64,000 nt of DNA from Rhizobium sp. P40RR-XXII. GTDB taxonomy: Bacteria; Pseudomonadota; Alphaproteobacteria; Rhizobiales; Rhizobiaceae. Every line of letters begins with the position of its first letter. The first letter of the stretch is position 1. The position numbers and the translations under genes were made by a program. Shown one piece after another: positions 35,301 through 43,430 of this stretch. The stretch lies in contig NZ_JABAII010000011.1 in the NCBI RefSeq assembly GCF_012641405.1, positions 62,001 through 126,000 of the forward strand, written 5' to 3'. The notes beneath the pieces were generated by a model. It was not told the DNA's origin. It saw only the letters and a list, made by a program, of their open reading frames with translations, and did no database searches.

Positions 35301-37185
35301 CGAAGGCAGCAAGAAAGGCTTCTTCCAGTGCCGCGCCATGGCGGGCAAGATCGATCGTCACGCCGCTGCGAGCCTCGAGCTCCATATCGTGAAGCACGAC
35401 ATGGCCGGTCGAGCCGTCTCTACCCGTGACATAGATATCGAAGGTGCGCTCGCTGATGACGTTGAAGCCGAGATTTTCGAGGAGCGGTACGCGACGCGAC
35501 AGCGCCAGATTGCCCTGCCCATGGAAAATCTTGAGCGAGAGGATGTCGCCGGCTTCGTCCTTGCGGATATAGAAGGCGATGCGGATCGGTTCGGCGCCGG
35601 CGGTCGCCGTGATGTCAGGCAGATCAGCAAAGGCGTCTTCCGGCGAAAAGGCTTCCTGGAAGGCCTGGCTGACGGAGATGTTCGGTGCCTTCGGACCTGC
35701 CAGCATGACGAAGCGCTCGTCCCAGCGGGCTGTGATGGCGCGGATCGCCTCTTCGAGCTTGGCCTGCGGAATATGCGGCGTCTTGCCGGCGCTGCGGCCG
35801 ATAATGAAGTGCACGCGCGCCACGCCGCCTTCCGGGAAAGCCGGATAATAAGCCGAGACGCGGCCGTCATAGACTGACTTCAGGTAGTTGCCGATCTTCT
35901 CGCGGACGACGGAATCGTATTCCTCGCGCGGCACATAGACGATTACCGAAACGAAGCGGTCGAAATGGTCGATGCGCGGCAGCGCCCGCACGCGCGGCCG
36001 GTCGGCCAGGTCGTTGATCTGTTCGGCGAAGCTTGCCAGCAGGGATGTATCGATCTGAAAGAGGTCATCGCGGGGATAGGATTCCAGCGTGTTCTCAAGC
36101 ATGCGGCCGGAGTGGCTTGTGGGATCGAAGCCGAAGTGATCCTTGACCTTCTGGATCTTCGAGCGCAGCAACGGCACCTCGGCGGCAGCGCTGGTATAGG
36201 CCGTGGAGGTGAAGAGGCCGACGATGCGCAGCTCGCCCGTCACGTTGCCGTCGGCGTCGAAGCGCTTGACGCCGACGTAATCCATATAGGCGCGGCGGTG
36301 GACGATCGACTTGACGTTGGCCTTGGTGACGATCAGGAAATCCGGGCCGTCGAGGAAGGCGAGGATTTCCGGCGTCGTGGTGACGGCGTCCTTGCCTTGC
36401 CTCAGAACGCGCACGTCCGGATTGGAGAGGATGCCGAGGCCGGTGCCGCGATCGCGCTCCACCTTGGCGTTGGCGCCCTTGCCGGAATAGACATATTCAC
36501 GCATGCCGAGGAAAGTGAAGTTGCCATCCCGTAGCCAGGCAAGGAAGGCAAGCGCCTCGTCGCGATCGTTCTTGCGGCGGCCGGCCGCCTCATAGGTGGA
36601 AAGCTCTGAAATGACAGTGTCGAGGCGCGACAGCATCGGTTTCCAGTCGGAAACGGTGAGATGCGTCTGGTCGAGCACGCTTTGGATTCGCTTGGTCAGG
36701 TCCGCTGCCTGTGCCGCCGTCAATGGCGAGAGATGAAGCTGGATATGGCTGACGCGATGGGCAGGGTCGCTCGGGTGATCGGCGGAATAGAGGCTTGGCT
36801 GCTTGCCCTTCTCGACGACCAGGATCGGGTGCACCGCCATATAGAGATCACGGTAGCTGCTGGTCACCTCGCCCATGATCGATTCGTAAAGGAAGGGCAT
36901 GTTGTGGTCGGTGATCGAGAGGATCGACACGGCGGCGCCATCGGGCTCGACATGGGCGACCTGTTCGATGCTGACGCGCGGAGAGGTACCGCTCCAGGCT
37001 GCCAGTTCCCTGGCCGCGTGCGCCGCGGCAAGAGCCAGCATTTCCGGAGTGTATCGCTCCATATCGTCATTGCTGGCCCGGCCGAACAGGATTTCGGGAT
37101 CGAGGTGTGCCTCGCCCGAGGCAGCGGCTATTTTGCGTGCCACTTCGATCTGTTTTTCCCGTTTCGGATTGGTTCTGGGCGCCAT
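32395..37185 (-). CDS. NAD-dependent glutamate dehydrogenase, 180-kDa class
   Basis: This 1596-residue protein is the large NAD-specific glutamate dehydrogenase found in proteobacteria and streptomycetes, which converts glutamate to 2-oxoglutarate and ammonia. The N-terminal 700 residues are the regulatory region with ACT-like domains. The catalytic core contains VHLRFGKVARGGLRWSDRAEDYRTEVLGLVKAQQVKNAVIVPVGAKGGF, then GVGDMSGDVFGNGMLLS, LRILGEG-type ARVIGEGANLGVTQKGRIAYG and a helical C-terminus. The start is ATG at 37185 (MAPRTNPKREKQIEVARKIAAASG); an upstream ATG at 37218 adds 11 residues. The whole frame is intact. Confidence 0.95.
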   Translation of the reverse strand: MAPRTNPKREKQIEVARKIAAASGEAHLDPEILFGRASNDDMERYTPEMLALAAAHAARELAAWSGTSPRVSIEQVAHVEPDGAAVSILSITDHNMPFLYESIMGEVTSSYRDLYMAVHPILVVEKGKQPSLYSADHPSDPAHRVSHIQLHLSPLTAAQAADLTKRIQSVLDQTHLTVSDWKPMLSRLDTVISELSTYEAAGRRKNDRDEALAFLAWLRDGNFTFLGMREYVYSGKGANAKVERDRGTGLGILSNPDVRVLRQGKDAVTTTPEILAFLDGPDFLIVTKANVKSIVHRRAYMDYVGVKRFDADGNVTGELRIVGLFTSTAYTSAAAEVPLLRSKIQKVKDHFGFDPTSHSGRMLENTLESYPRDDLFQIDTSLLASFAEQINDLADRPRVRALPRIDHFDRFVSVIVYVPREEYDSVVREKIGNYLKSVYDGRVSAYYPAFPEGGVARVHFIIGRSAGKTPHIPQAKLEEAIRAITARWDERFVMLAGPKAPNISVSQAFQEAFSPEDAFADLPDITATAGAEPIRIAFYIRKDEAGDILSLKIFHGQGNLALSRRVPLLENLGFNVISERTFDIYVTGRDGSTGHVVLHDMELEARSGVTIDLARHGAALEEAFLAAFGGTIDNDAFNRLIVSADLSAREANVLRAYSRYLRQAGIAYSQDYIAATLDKYPRIAASLFRLFHDTLDPKLSDKNRTKKIVDLHTGIETQLADVPSLDDDRILRRYVNAIDATLRTNYFQGNADGTPKAMLAFKLDPKLLDGLPEPRPFREIFVYGVEVEGVHLRFGKVARGGLRWSDRAEDYRTEVLGLVKAQQVKNAVIVPVGAKGGFYPKKLPVGGSRDEVFNAGRDAYKTYIRTLLSITDNISGADIIPPADTVRLDGDDPYFVVAADKGTATFSDTANALAQEAGFWLGDAFASGGSAGYDHKKMGITARGAWETVKRHFREMDIDIQTTPFNVVGVGDMSGDVFGNGMLLSPKIRLLAAFDHRDIFIDPDPDMEKTLAERQRLFNLPRSSWQDFDKSVLSKGAMIISRSAKSVALTPEAVAAIGIDKSVATPFEIMTAILKAPVDLLWFGGIGTYVKATAEIDSEVGDRANDPIRITAEEVRARVIGEGANLGVTQKGRIAYGLKGGRCNSDAIDNSAGVNTSDVEVNIKIALANAMHDGRLTRAKRDILLSSMTDEVGTLVLRNNYLQSLAISLTERKGTGNGLELSRFMSVLEAAKQLNRKVETLPDDQTFAERYANGRPLTRPEIGVLLSYAKIVLFDAIVASDLPDDPYFAATLSRYFPAKMQRSNTTDIESHRLRREIIGTALANEAINRGGPGFAVSMMDATAASAAEVVKAAVIARDGFDLDRLWNETDALDGNVGGQMQNRVYGEITEVYTALTRLLLKTGAAKGDIEETVSRLRSALKKLRPVFLSHIPADFAAEIATREAEYQTAGLPEKLASEIATIYALVLVPEIMQIAERTGDTLNRAAESYFTVSQTFRVGRLLLAGSRIVTGDHYESLALARSLDQIAGARRDIVISALSNHPKDKQPVQAWHAEDRIRINRIAEELGGLSESGDPNLARITVAAGLLSDLANGRAR

Positions 37186-37480
37186 GAAATTTCTCCCGAT
37201 TTTTCGAATTTTGACCACAGTAGCAGAAGGTTTAGCGAAAAAACTGGCAAAAAGAATGCGGATTTGGTTGCTTTAGGATCGATTTCGCTTCGTTTTTTCA
37301 AGAATTTTGCCGGAATATGCGCTTCCGATGCAAAGCAGATGAACATCGGCATGAAATTGGCGGAAGAAGCTCGTCAACAGAGGTTTTCATGACTCTGTGA
37401 AGCGCGGTTGACAGAGTGGCGCGAAAGGGATCATCAACGGCGCCATTGCAGTTTGAAGCCCTGAACTGAAAGCAAGCATC

Positions 37481-38356
37481 ATGTCGCAAATGTCGCCCGG
37501 CGCCGTTATCGTCATTTCCAGCCATGTTGTTAGAGGCTCCGTCGGCAATCGGGCGGCCGTTTTCGCGCTGGAAACGCTCGGCCACCCCGTCTGGGCACTG
37601 CCGACCGTCGTTCTGCCCTGGCATCCAGGCCATGGTCGCTCGACGCGGCTGACCTTCAGCGAGACGGATTTCGGCCACGCCATCGACGATCTCATCGCGG
37701 CACCCTGGCTTTCCGAGGTGAAAGCGGTTCTCTCTGGATATTTCGGCAATGCCGCGCAGGCGCGCTCGGTCGCCAGGCTGGTGACGGCCCTGCGGAAAAA
37801 GAACCCACATCTCCTCTATGCCTGCGATCCTGTCATCGGCGATGCCGGCGGGCTCTATGTGCCAGAGGCGACGGCGGAAGCGATCCGCGATCTCCTGATC
37901 CCACTGGCCTCGCTGGCAACGCCGAACCGTTATGAGCTTGCCTGGCTTGCCGGTGCTCCGCTCGAGGACAATAACGCCATCATGGAAGCGGCCCTTGCCC
38001 TTGGACCGTCGCGCATGCTGGTGACGTCGGCAGTGCCGATGATGGCCGGCGGCATCGGCAACCTCTATCTCAGCGGCCGAAACGCACTGCTTGCCGAGCA
38101 TCGCAGCGTCGAGGGGGCGCCAAACGGGCTTGGTGATCTCTTGTCGGCCGTGTTCCTGTCGCGTCTGCTTTCCGGCATGGATGAGGAAAGGGCGCTGCAG
38201 CTGACGACGGCCAGCGTCTACGAGGTGCTGGCGCGCGCGGTGAAGCGCGGCAGCGATGAGCTGACGCTCGCCGCCGATTCAACAAGCCTGTCGACGCCGA
38301 TGGCGATGGTGCAGCTGCGGCATCTCGTCCACCCGGCGCAACGGCGCAAGAAATAG
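37481..38356 (+). CDS. pdxY: Pyridoxal kinase PdxY
   Basis: PdxY phosphorylates pyridoxal in the vitamin B6 salvage route. The 291-residue protein begins GAVIVISSHVVRGSVGNRAAVFALETLGHPVWALPTVVLPWHPGHG, which is the family's N-terminal signature. It continues with CDPVIGDAGGLYVPE and TPNRYELAWLAG, and ends with GAPNGLGDLLSAVFLSRLLSG, whose GxGD carries the catalytic aspartate. The region just upstream (37186-37480, 295 bp) diverges from the glutamate dehydrogenase and shows no gene; promoter details were not resolved. Confidence 0.93.
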   Translation: MSQMSPGAVIVISSHVVRGSVGNRAAVFALETLGHPVWALPTVVLPWHPGHGRSTRLTFSETDFGHAIDDLIAAPWLSEVKAVLSGYFGNAAQARSVARLVTALRKKNPHLLYACDPVIGDAGGLYVPEATAEAIRDLLIPLASLATPNRYELAWLAGAPLEDNNAIMEAALALGPSRMLVTSAVPMMAGGIGNLYLSGRNALLAEHRSVEGAPNGLGDLLSAVFLSRLLSGMDEERALQLTTASVYEVLARAVKRGSDELTLAADSTSLSTPMAMVQLRHLVHPAQRRKK

Positions 38357-38428
38357 CGGTTTGCGGTGGTTAACGCTTTTTGCAGCGCAACAGTTGCCAT
38401 CGGCCAAACTGCGCTGTAATCCAATGTC

Positions 38429-39070
38429 ATGCAAAGCTTTCCCGACACCCTTTTGAACGGTTATCGCAACTTCATGAGCGGGCGTTACGTCGATGAGCGC
38501 GAACGCTACCGCACTCTGGCGGAGCTTGGCCAGAATCCATCGACCCTCGTGATTGCCTGTTGTGACTCCCGTTCGGCGCCGGAGATCATCTTCGACGCCG
38601 GTCCGGGCGAGCTCTTCGTCATTCGCAACGTCGCCAATATGGTGCCGCCCTATGAGCCTGATGGCAATTTCCATGCGACCTCGTCGGCGCTGGAGTTCGC
38701 CGTGTTATCGCTCAAGGTCTCGGATATCGTCGTGATGGGCCACGGCCGCTGCGGCGGTATTCGTGCCGCCCTCGATCCCGATGCCGAGCCGCTGTCGCCG
38801 GGCGATTTCATCGGAAGATGGATGGGCTTGCTGAAGCCGGCAGCCGAACAGATCCAGAGCAATGATATCATGACGCAGACCGAGCGTCAGACGGCGCTGG
38901 AGCGCATTTCGATCCGCAACTCGCTCGACAACCTGCGTAGTTTTCCGGAGATCAAGGCGCGGGAAGAAGAAGGCAAGCTGCACCTGCATGGCGCGTGGTT
39001 CGATATTTCGACCGGCGAATTGTGGGTCATGGATCCCGAAACCCGCGATTTCATCCGGCCCGACGTGTAA
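38429..39070 (+). CDS. Beta-class carbonic anhydrase
   Basis: Carbonic anhydrases interconvert CO2 and bicarbonate. The zinc ligands are visible in VIACCDSRSAP (C44 of the C-x-D-S-R motif) and MGHGRCGG (H105 and C108). The 213-residue length is normal for the bacterial beta class. There is no signal peptide, so it acts in the cytosol and could supply bicarbonate to carboxylases. It follows pdxY by 72 bp on the same strand, and a two-way terminator separates it from the transglycosylase. Confidence 0.93.
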   Translation: MQSFPDTLLNGYRNFMSGRYVDERERYRTLAELGQNPSTLVIACCDSRSAPEIIFDAGPGELFVIRNVANMVPPYEPDGNFHATSSALEFAVLSLKVSDIVVMGHGRCGGIRAALDPDAEPLSPGDFIGRWMGLLKPAAEQIQSNDIMTQTERQTALERISIRNSLDNLRSFPEIKAREEEGKLHLHGAWFDISTGELWVMDPETRDFIRPDV

Positions 39071-39088
39071 GGTCAGATGCAGATCAAA

Positions 39089-39131
39089 TGAAAAAGGCGC
39101 CGCGGACCATCCGGTCGCAGCGCCTTTTTCA
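39089..39131. terminator. Bidirectional terminator between the carbonic anhydrase and transglycosylase genes
   Basis: GAAAAAGGCGC (39090-39100) pairs with GCGCCTTTTTC (39120-39130), giving T runs on both strands. An inner GGACC/GGTC pairing tightens it. It serves both convergent genes. Confidence 0.85.
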
Positions 39132-39178
39132 TTTCGGTCGCCGTCGTCCCCTTAGCGGGTCCCCGGCCATGGTCCGGC

Positions 39179-40000
39179 TTACTTGCCGTCGATCTGCTGA
39201 CCGATATAGGCGATCGCCTGCTGATAGACCCTTGCGTCGTTCCAGCCTGCAATGGCGGAGAAATTCGGCTCGCCAGGCTGATAGCCGGCGCCCGGCTGCC
39301 AGCCATGACCACGCAGGAAGTTCGCGGTCGAAGCCAGTGCATCCGCGCGCGATCCCACAAGGTCGACCCTGCCGTCACCATCTTCGTCGACGCCGAAGGC
39401 AACGACGTTCTTGGGCATGAATTGCGTCTGGCCGATTTCGCCATGGGCCGCGCCTCGCGCCGACGGGCTGAGGTAGCCCTCGCCGACAAGCTTCAGGGCG
39501 GAGTAGAGCTGCTCGGTGAAGAATGCCGAGCGACGGCAGTCATAGGCCAGGGTCGAAACCGCCGAAAGGGTATGCTGGTCGCCCATATAGCCGCCGAAGC
39601 CGGTTTCCATGCCCCAGATCGCGATGATCGGGCCAGGGGGTACGCCGAAGCGCTTCTGGATCCTGGCGAAGAGCGCCGCATTGGCCTGCTTCATGCTCTT
39701 GCCGCGATTGATGATTGTCTGGCCGCCGCGCTTCTTCATGAATTCCTCGAAGGAAAGCTTGAAGCTCTTCTGGCCGCGGTCGGCGCGGATGGTGGGCTGG
39801 TTGTAATGAACGTTGGCGAAGGCTCTGTCGAGGACGGAGGGGCTGACGCCCTGTCCTTGCGCTTCGCGTTTGAATTCCTGCACCCAATTCTCGAAACCGG
39901 CGGAAGTGTTGCCACAGGAGGCCGCATTTGCGGCAATCGGCGTCGCCAGCAACAACCCGCCCGCCACGAGAGTTGCCATTCCAGACTTTGTGATGCGCAT
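39179..40000 (-). CDS. Lytic murein transglycosylase, MltB type
   Basis: The 273-residue protein has a signal peptide MRITKSGMATLVAGGLLLATPIAANA with cleavage after AANA (about residue 26). The catalytic glutamate is E132 in IIAIWGMETGFGGYMG, followed by STLAYDCRRSAFF, GEIGQTQFMPKNV and a short DEDGDGRVDL stretch. It cuts glycan strands in the periplasm. It differs from the MltA-type enzyme at the left edge. At the left it converges on the carbonic anhydrase; at the right it is separated from asd by 288 bp that carry a parS-like hairpin. Confidence 0.9.
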   Translation of the reverse strand: MRITKSGMATLVAGGLLLATPIAANAASCGNTSAGFENWVQEFKREAQGQGVSPSVLDRAFANVHYNQPTIRADRGQKSFKLSFEEFMKKRGGQTIINRGKSMKQANAALFARIQKRFGVPPGPIIAIWGMETGFGGYMGDQHTLSAVSTLAYDCRRSAFFTEQLYSALKLVGEGYLSPSARGAAHGEIGQTQFMPKNVVAFGVDEDGDGRVDLVGSRADALASTANFLRGHGWQPGAGYQPGEPNFSAIAGWNDARVYQQAIAYIGQQIDGK

Positions 40001-40145
40001 TCAGTGTCCCCGAATTCTCACCGCGCCGCGAACGCGGTAACCGTTTTTGAAAAGCGCATAAACCCTCCAGTTTCCAGGCTTATGCGCTGTCTAGCCGCCA
40101 CCGGACCATGCCAGCATACGACCGTTCTGTCATTATCTCATTTTA

Positions 40146-40182
40146 GCGATCAATGTTCCGCTTCACGTGAAACATTGATCGC
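40146..40182. other. Hairpin with a parS-like centre between asd and the transglycosylase
   Basis: GCGATCAATGTT (40146-40157) and AACATTGATCGC (40171-40182) are perfect 12-base inverted arms enclosing CCGCTTCACGTGA. The 16 bases 40159-40174 (CGCTTCACGTGAAACA) match parS with two mismatches and an intact CACGTG core. As a hairpin it could end the asd transcript, though no T run follows; as DNA it could be an outlying ParB site 34 kb from the candidate origin. The rest of 40001-40288 shows nothing else. Confidence 0.45.
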
Positions 40183-40288
40183 CACGCCCATTTGTAAAAG
40201 CCCCGCCTTTCATCCGAAATGGCGAAGCTCTCATTCGATCCTGCTTAGCTGGCAAGAATTTATAAACCGTAAATTGGTTTACGGATCC

Positions 40289-41323
40289 TTATGCAGCCTG
40301 CTTGCGCGGCTTGATCAGGCCGCGGTTGATGAGCAGCTCGGCAATCTGGATGGCATTGAGCGCGGCACCCTTGCGCAGGTTGTCGGAGACGACCCAGATG
40401 TTGAGGCCGTTCTCGACGGTTGCGTCCTCGCGGATGCGCGAAATGTAGGTCGCGTCCTCGCCGGCGGATTCATAAGGGGTGATGTAGCCGCCGTTTTCGT
40501 GCTTGTCGATGACGAGGCAGCCAGGAGCGTCGCGCAGAATGTCGCGAGCCTGATCGGCAGTGATCTCGTTTTCGAACTCGATATTGACCGATTCCGAGTG
40601 GCCGATGAAAACAGGCACACGCACGGCCGTGCAGGTGACCTTGATTTTCGGATCGAGCATCTTCTTGGTTTCGGCCAGAACCTTCCATTCTTCCTTGGTG
40701 TAGCCGTCTTCCATGAAGCTATCGATATGCGGGATGACGTTGAAGGCGATGCGCTTGGTGAACTTCTTCGTCTCGATTGGGTCGGCGACGAAAACGGCGC
40801 GGGTCTGGTTGAACAGTTCGTCCATACCGTCCTTGCCGGCGCCGGAAACCGACTGATAGGTCGAGACGACGACGCGCTTGATCTTGGCGAAGTCGTGCAG
40901 CGGCTTCAGCGCGACGACGAGCTGCGCGGTCGAGCAATTCGGGTTGGCGATGATGTTGCGCTTGGTGAACTGCGCGACTGCATCCGGATTGACTTCCGGA
41001 ACGATCAGCGGCACGTCAGCGTCGTAGCGCCAGGCCGACGAATTGTCGATGACGACACAGCCCTGGGCGCCGATCTTCGGCGAGAGCTTCTTCGAGACGT
41101 CGCCCCCGGCCGACATCAGGCAGATGTCGGTGTCGGAGAAATCGTAGTTCTCCAGGTTGGAAACCTTCAGCGTCCGGTCGCCGAAGGAGACTTCGGTTCC
41201 CTGCGAACGGGCCGATGCGAGCGCTACGACCTCATCGGCCGGAAAGCCGCGTTCGACCAGGATATTGAGCATTTCACGGCCGACATTCCCGGTCGCGCCC
41301 GCTACTGCAACTTTGAAACCCAT
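40289..41323 (-). CDS. asd: Aspartate-semialdehyde dehydrogenase
   Basis: Asd makes aspartate semialdehyde for lysine, diaminopimelate, methionine and threonine synthesis. The N-terminal nucleotide loop is VAGATGNVGREML (residues 7-19) and the catalytic cysteine is C130 in IIANPNCSTAQLV. Later motifs include VVSTYQSVSGAGKDGMDEL and VRVPVFIGHSESV. The 344-residue length is typical of the Gram-negative USG-1-like branch. It is a single leftward gene with a 5' flank of 389 bp that holds no gene. Confidence 0.96.
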   Translation of the reverse strand: MGFKVAVAGATGNVGREMLNILVERGFPADEVVALASARSQGTEVSFGDRTLKVSNLENYDFSDTDICLMSAGGDVSKKLSPKIGAQGCVVIDNSSAWRYDADVPLIVPEVNPDAVAQFTKRNIIANPNCSTAQLVVALKPLHDFAKIKRVVVSTYQSVSGAGKDGMDELFNQTRAVFVADPIETKKFTKRIAFNVIPHIDSFMEDGYTKEEWKVLAETKKMLDPKIKVTCTAVRVPVFIGHSESVNIEFENEITADQARDILRDAPGCLVIDKHENGGYITPYESAGEDATYISRIREDATVENGLNIWVVSDNLRKGAALNAIQIAELLINRGLIKPRKQAA

Positions 41324-41712
41324 TTCTCAAGCTCTCTTTCTCTTCTCTCCTCTTGGGCGAGGGGGGAACCGCAGCCATCGGCGACGGGTCCTGTCCCCAG
41401 CCGAGCCGGGGAGAGAGCGGCAGGCCAGAGACGTCAGACGGTTTTCGTCGTCGTTTTGGCCTTGGTTTTGGAAGAAACCGGAAAATAGACATCCCGCCCG
41501 GCATGGTCTGCCAGGTGACTGAAGCTATCGAGCTGTTCGAAGCGAACCATGGAAGTCTTCCTTTTCCGTCGCCGGTTCTAAGATGTTTTCCACAGGAGTC
41601 AAGGATTTCCTCGCTCCCATCGACGCGGGGTCTATCGATGCGGGAGCGAGGAATCGGGATCATTGAGCTTCGCCTTCGACCTGTCGCGTTCGAAGGCCAG
41701 CTGCTTCTGGTA
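41324..41712. other. Gene-free stretch between asd and dps
   Basis: These 389 bp carry open frames only as shadows of asd and dps. It is the 5' region of asd and the 3' region of dps. Apart from the strong hairpin at 41607-41653, I see no feature. A small protein gene was looked for and not found. Confidence 0.5.
41607..41653. terminator. Strong hairpin downstream of dps
   Basis: TTCCTCGCTCCC-ATCGA (41607-41623) pairs with TCGAT-GC-GGGAGCGAGGAA (41635-41653), that is 17 pairs with a two-base bulge and an 11-base loop. No T run follows on the dps (minus) strand, so it may be a Rho-assisted terminator, a 3'-end stabiliser or a repeat unit. Confidence 0.5.
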
Positions 41713-42222
41713 TCAGCGGTTGGACATGCGGGTGGATTCGAACAGGAACCAGGTACGGCGCTCGGTCTCATCAATCCAGTTTTCAAGAAGGCTGGCAGTG
41801 GCGACATCGCCGTACTCGTCGCAGACGTCGTGAACGGCGCGCATTTCGGCAGAGAGCTTGAGATTGTCGTCCGCCAGCTCGGCAAGCATGTCCTGCGGAT
41901 CGACATATTCGGCATCATTGTCCGGAATGCGCTGCAGCTTGGCGATCTGGCCGATCGACCGCAGGGTCGTTCCGCCGATCTTCCTGGCACGCTCGGCCAT
42001 GGGGTCGGTCATCGCGAAAATCTGCTCGCCCTGCTCGTCGAGCAGCAGGTGGTAATCGCGGAAATGCGGTCCGCTCATGTGCCAGTGAAAATTCTTGGTT
42101 TTCAGATAGAGGGCGAAGACATCCGCCAGCAGGGCGCTCAAGGCTGCGGAAATATCGCGTGTCGCCTCCTCGCTGAGATTGGTGCGCGTACCCAGTTTCG
42201 ACTTGGTATTGGCGGTATTCAT
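41713..42222 (-). CDS. dps: Dps family ferritin-like DNA-protecting protein
   Basis: Dps oxidises and stores iron, using peroxide, and coats DNA in stress. The 169-residue protein contains FALYLKTKNFHWHMSGPHFRDYHLLLDEQGEQIFAMTDPMAERARKIGG, which holds the inter-subunit ferroxidase residues (H, H, D and E). The N-terminal tail MNTANTKSKLGTRTNLSEEA is lysine/arginine-containing, as in DNA-binding members. It is a single leftward gene. OxyR or iron control is usual for the family, but no operator was identified here. Confidence 0.93.
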   Translation of the reverse strand: MNTANTKSKLGTRTNLSEEATRDISAALSALLADVFALYLKTKNFHWHMSGPHFRDYHLLLDEQGEQIFAMTDPMAERARKIGGTTLRSIGQIAKLQRIPDNDAEYVDPQDMLAELADDNLKLSAEMRAVHDVCDEYGDVATASLLENWIDETERRTWFLFESTRMSNR

Positions 42223-42521
42223 AAGATGTCCTCCGTTTGTTGTTCACGACAGCGATCGCCGGCGGATCTTAGGGGAGTTCGATGACATTCGCTGCTGCGC
42301 GGGATCGTATTGAAGACAGGATCGTTTTGAAATTTCGCGGGCGAGATGCGCGGCTTGGCGGCACAGTCGACTGCGGTTCTAGCCGGAAAACCCGAACACG
42401 CATACTAGATAGGAAAATAGGACCGTTTGGCAATCGCTTACTAAAGTATAGGCCCACCGTGTGGCTACAGCCGCTGAACGAGCCGCCCTCTTTTGTGGGA
42501 GGGCAGCTCCGCAATGCTCAA

Positions 42522-43271
42522 TTACTTAAGGCCACCGCCAACATAGATGGTTTCACCGGTCACCCAGGCGGCATCCTGCGAAGCGAGGAAGACGGCGACC
42601 GGAGCGATATCCGTCGGCTGACCGAGACGGCCGAGAGGCGTCTGAGAGACGAGATGCTTTTCGAAGTCGGTGCCGATGATGCCCGCCGCCACGACGCCTT
42701 CGGTTTCGACGCCGCCGGGCGCCAGATTATTGACCCGGATATTCCGTGAACCGAGTTCCTTGGCGAGGATCTGGGTGATGGAATTCACGGCGGCCTTGGT
42801 TGCCGTGTAAACCGAAGCGGTTGGCAAGTTCATGCTGACGGCGTTGGAGCCGATGTTAATCACGCTGCCGCCCTCGGAGCCGAAATGTTTCACCGCCTCT
42901 TGCGTGGCGAGCAATGTGCCCAGGACGTTGATATTGAACTGGCGATGAAATTCCTGCTCGGCGAATTCCTCGATCGGCGCGAATTTGTAGACACCGGCGT
43001 TGTTGACGAGGATATCGACGCGTCCGAAGGCCTGTTTCGTTTCGTCAAAAAGGCGCTTGACATCGTCCGCCTTGGAAACATCGCCGTGGACGGCGAGCGC
43101 CTTGCCGCCCTTGGCGGCGATTTCAGCCACAACCTTGTCGGCACCTTCGCGGCTCGAGGCATAATTGACGATGACCGCCGCTCCCGCCTCGCCCATCGCC
43201 TTGGCGATGCCTGCACCGATTCCCTTGGATGCTCCGGTCACGATCGCGACCTTGCCTGCCAGTTTGCTCAT
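42522..43271 (-). CDS. SDR family NAD(P)-dependent oxidoreductase
   Basis: The 249-residue protein is a classical short-chain dehydrogenase: TGASKGIG (12-19) binds the cofactor, NNAG is at 90-93, and the catalytic set is S142, Y155 and K159 (YTATK). The C-terminus AAWVTGETIYVGGGLK is standard. It resembles glucose 1-dehydrogenase and 3-oxoacyl-ACP reductase types; the substrate cannot be told. The ArsR-type gene lies upstream on the same strand, and a TTAGAT-ATCTAA palindrome sits between them, so repression by that regulator is likely. Confidence 0.88.
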   Translation of the reverse strand: MSKLAGKVAIVTGASKGIGAGIAKAMGEAGAAVIVNYASSREGADKVVAEIAAKGGKALAVHGDVSKADDVKRLFDETKQAFGRVDILVNNAGVYKFAPIEEFAEQEFHRQFNINVLGTLLATQEAVKHFGSEGGSVINIGSNAVSMNLPTASVYTATKAAVNSITQILAKELGSRNIRVNNLAPGGVETEGVVAAGIIGTDFEKHLVSQTPLGRLGQPTDIAPVAVFLASQDAAWVTGETIYVGGGLK

Positions 43272-43366
43272 GTTATCTTCCTTCAGAAATTATTAGACAG
43301 TTTCACAATCATCGAAACATTTGGCGCATGCGACCCGAAAACCGATCCGCATCGTCACTTTGATAT

Positions 43367-43382
43367 TTAGATAAGCATCTAA
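43367..43382. promoter_or_regulatory. Candidate operator of the ArsR-type regulator
   Basis: TTAGAT (43367-43372) and ATCTAA (43377-43382) form a 6+6 palindrome with a four-base spacer, in the 159 bp between the regulator stop and the SDR start. AT-rich palindromes of this size are typical ArsR-family operators. A half-like TTAGACAG lies closer to the SDR start. The link to the regulator is inference. Confidence 0.45.
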
Positions 43383-43430
43383 CTGATACAAGAGCCCAGG
43401 CAAAATATGCTGATGGCGCAGCCGGAATCG

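Noticed and set aside
41353..42285. 310-residue plus-strand frame across the asd-dps gap and dps
   Set aside because: Most of it is antisense to dps; the remainder in the gap has no motif and no ribosome site that stands out.
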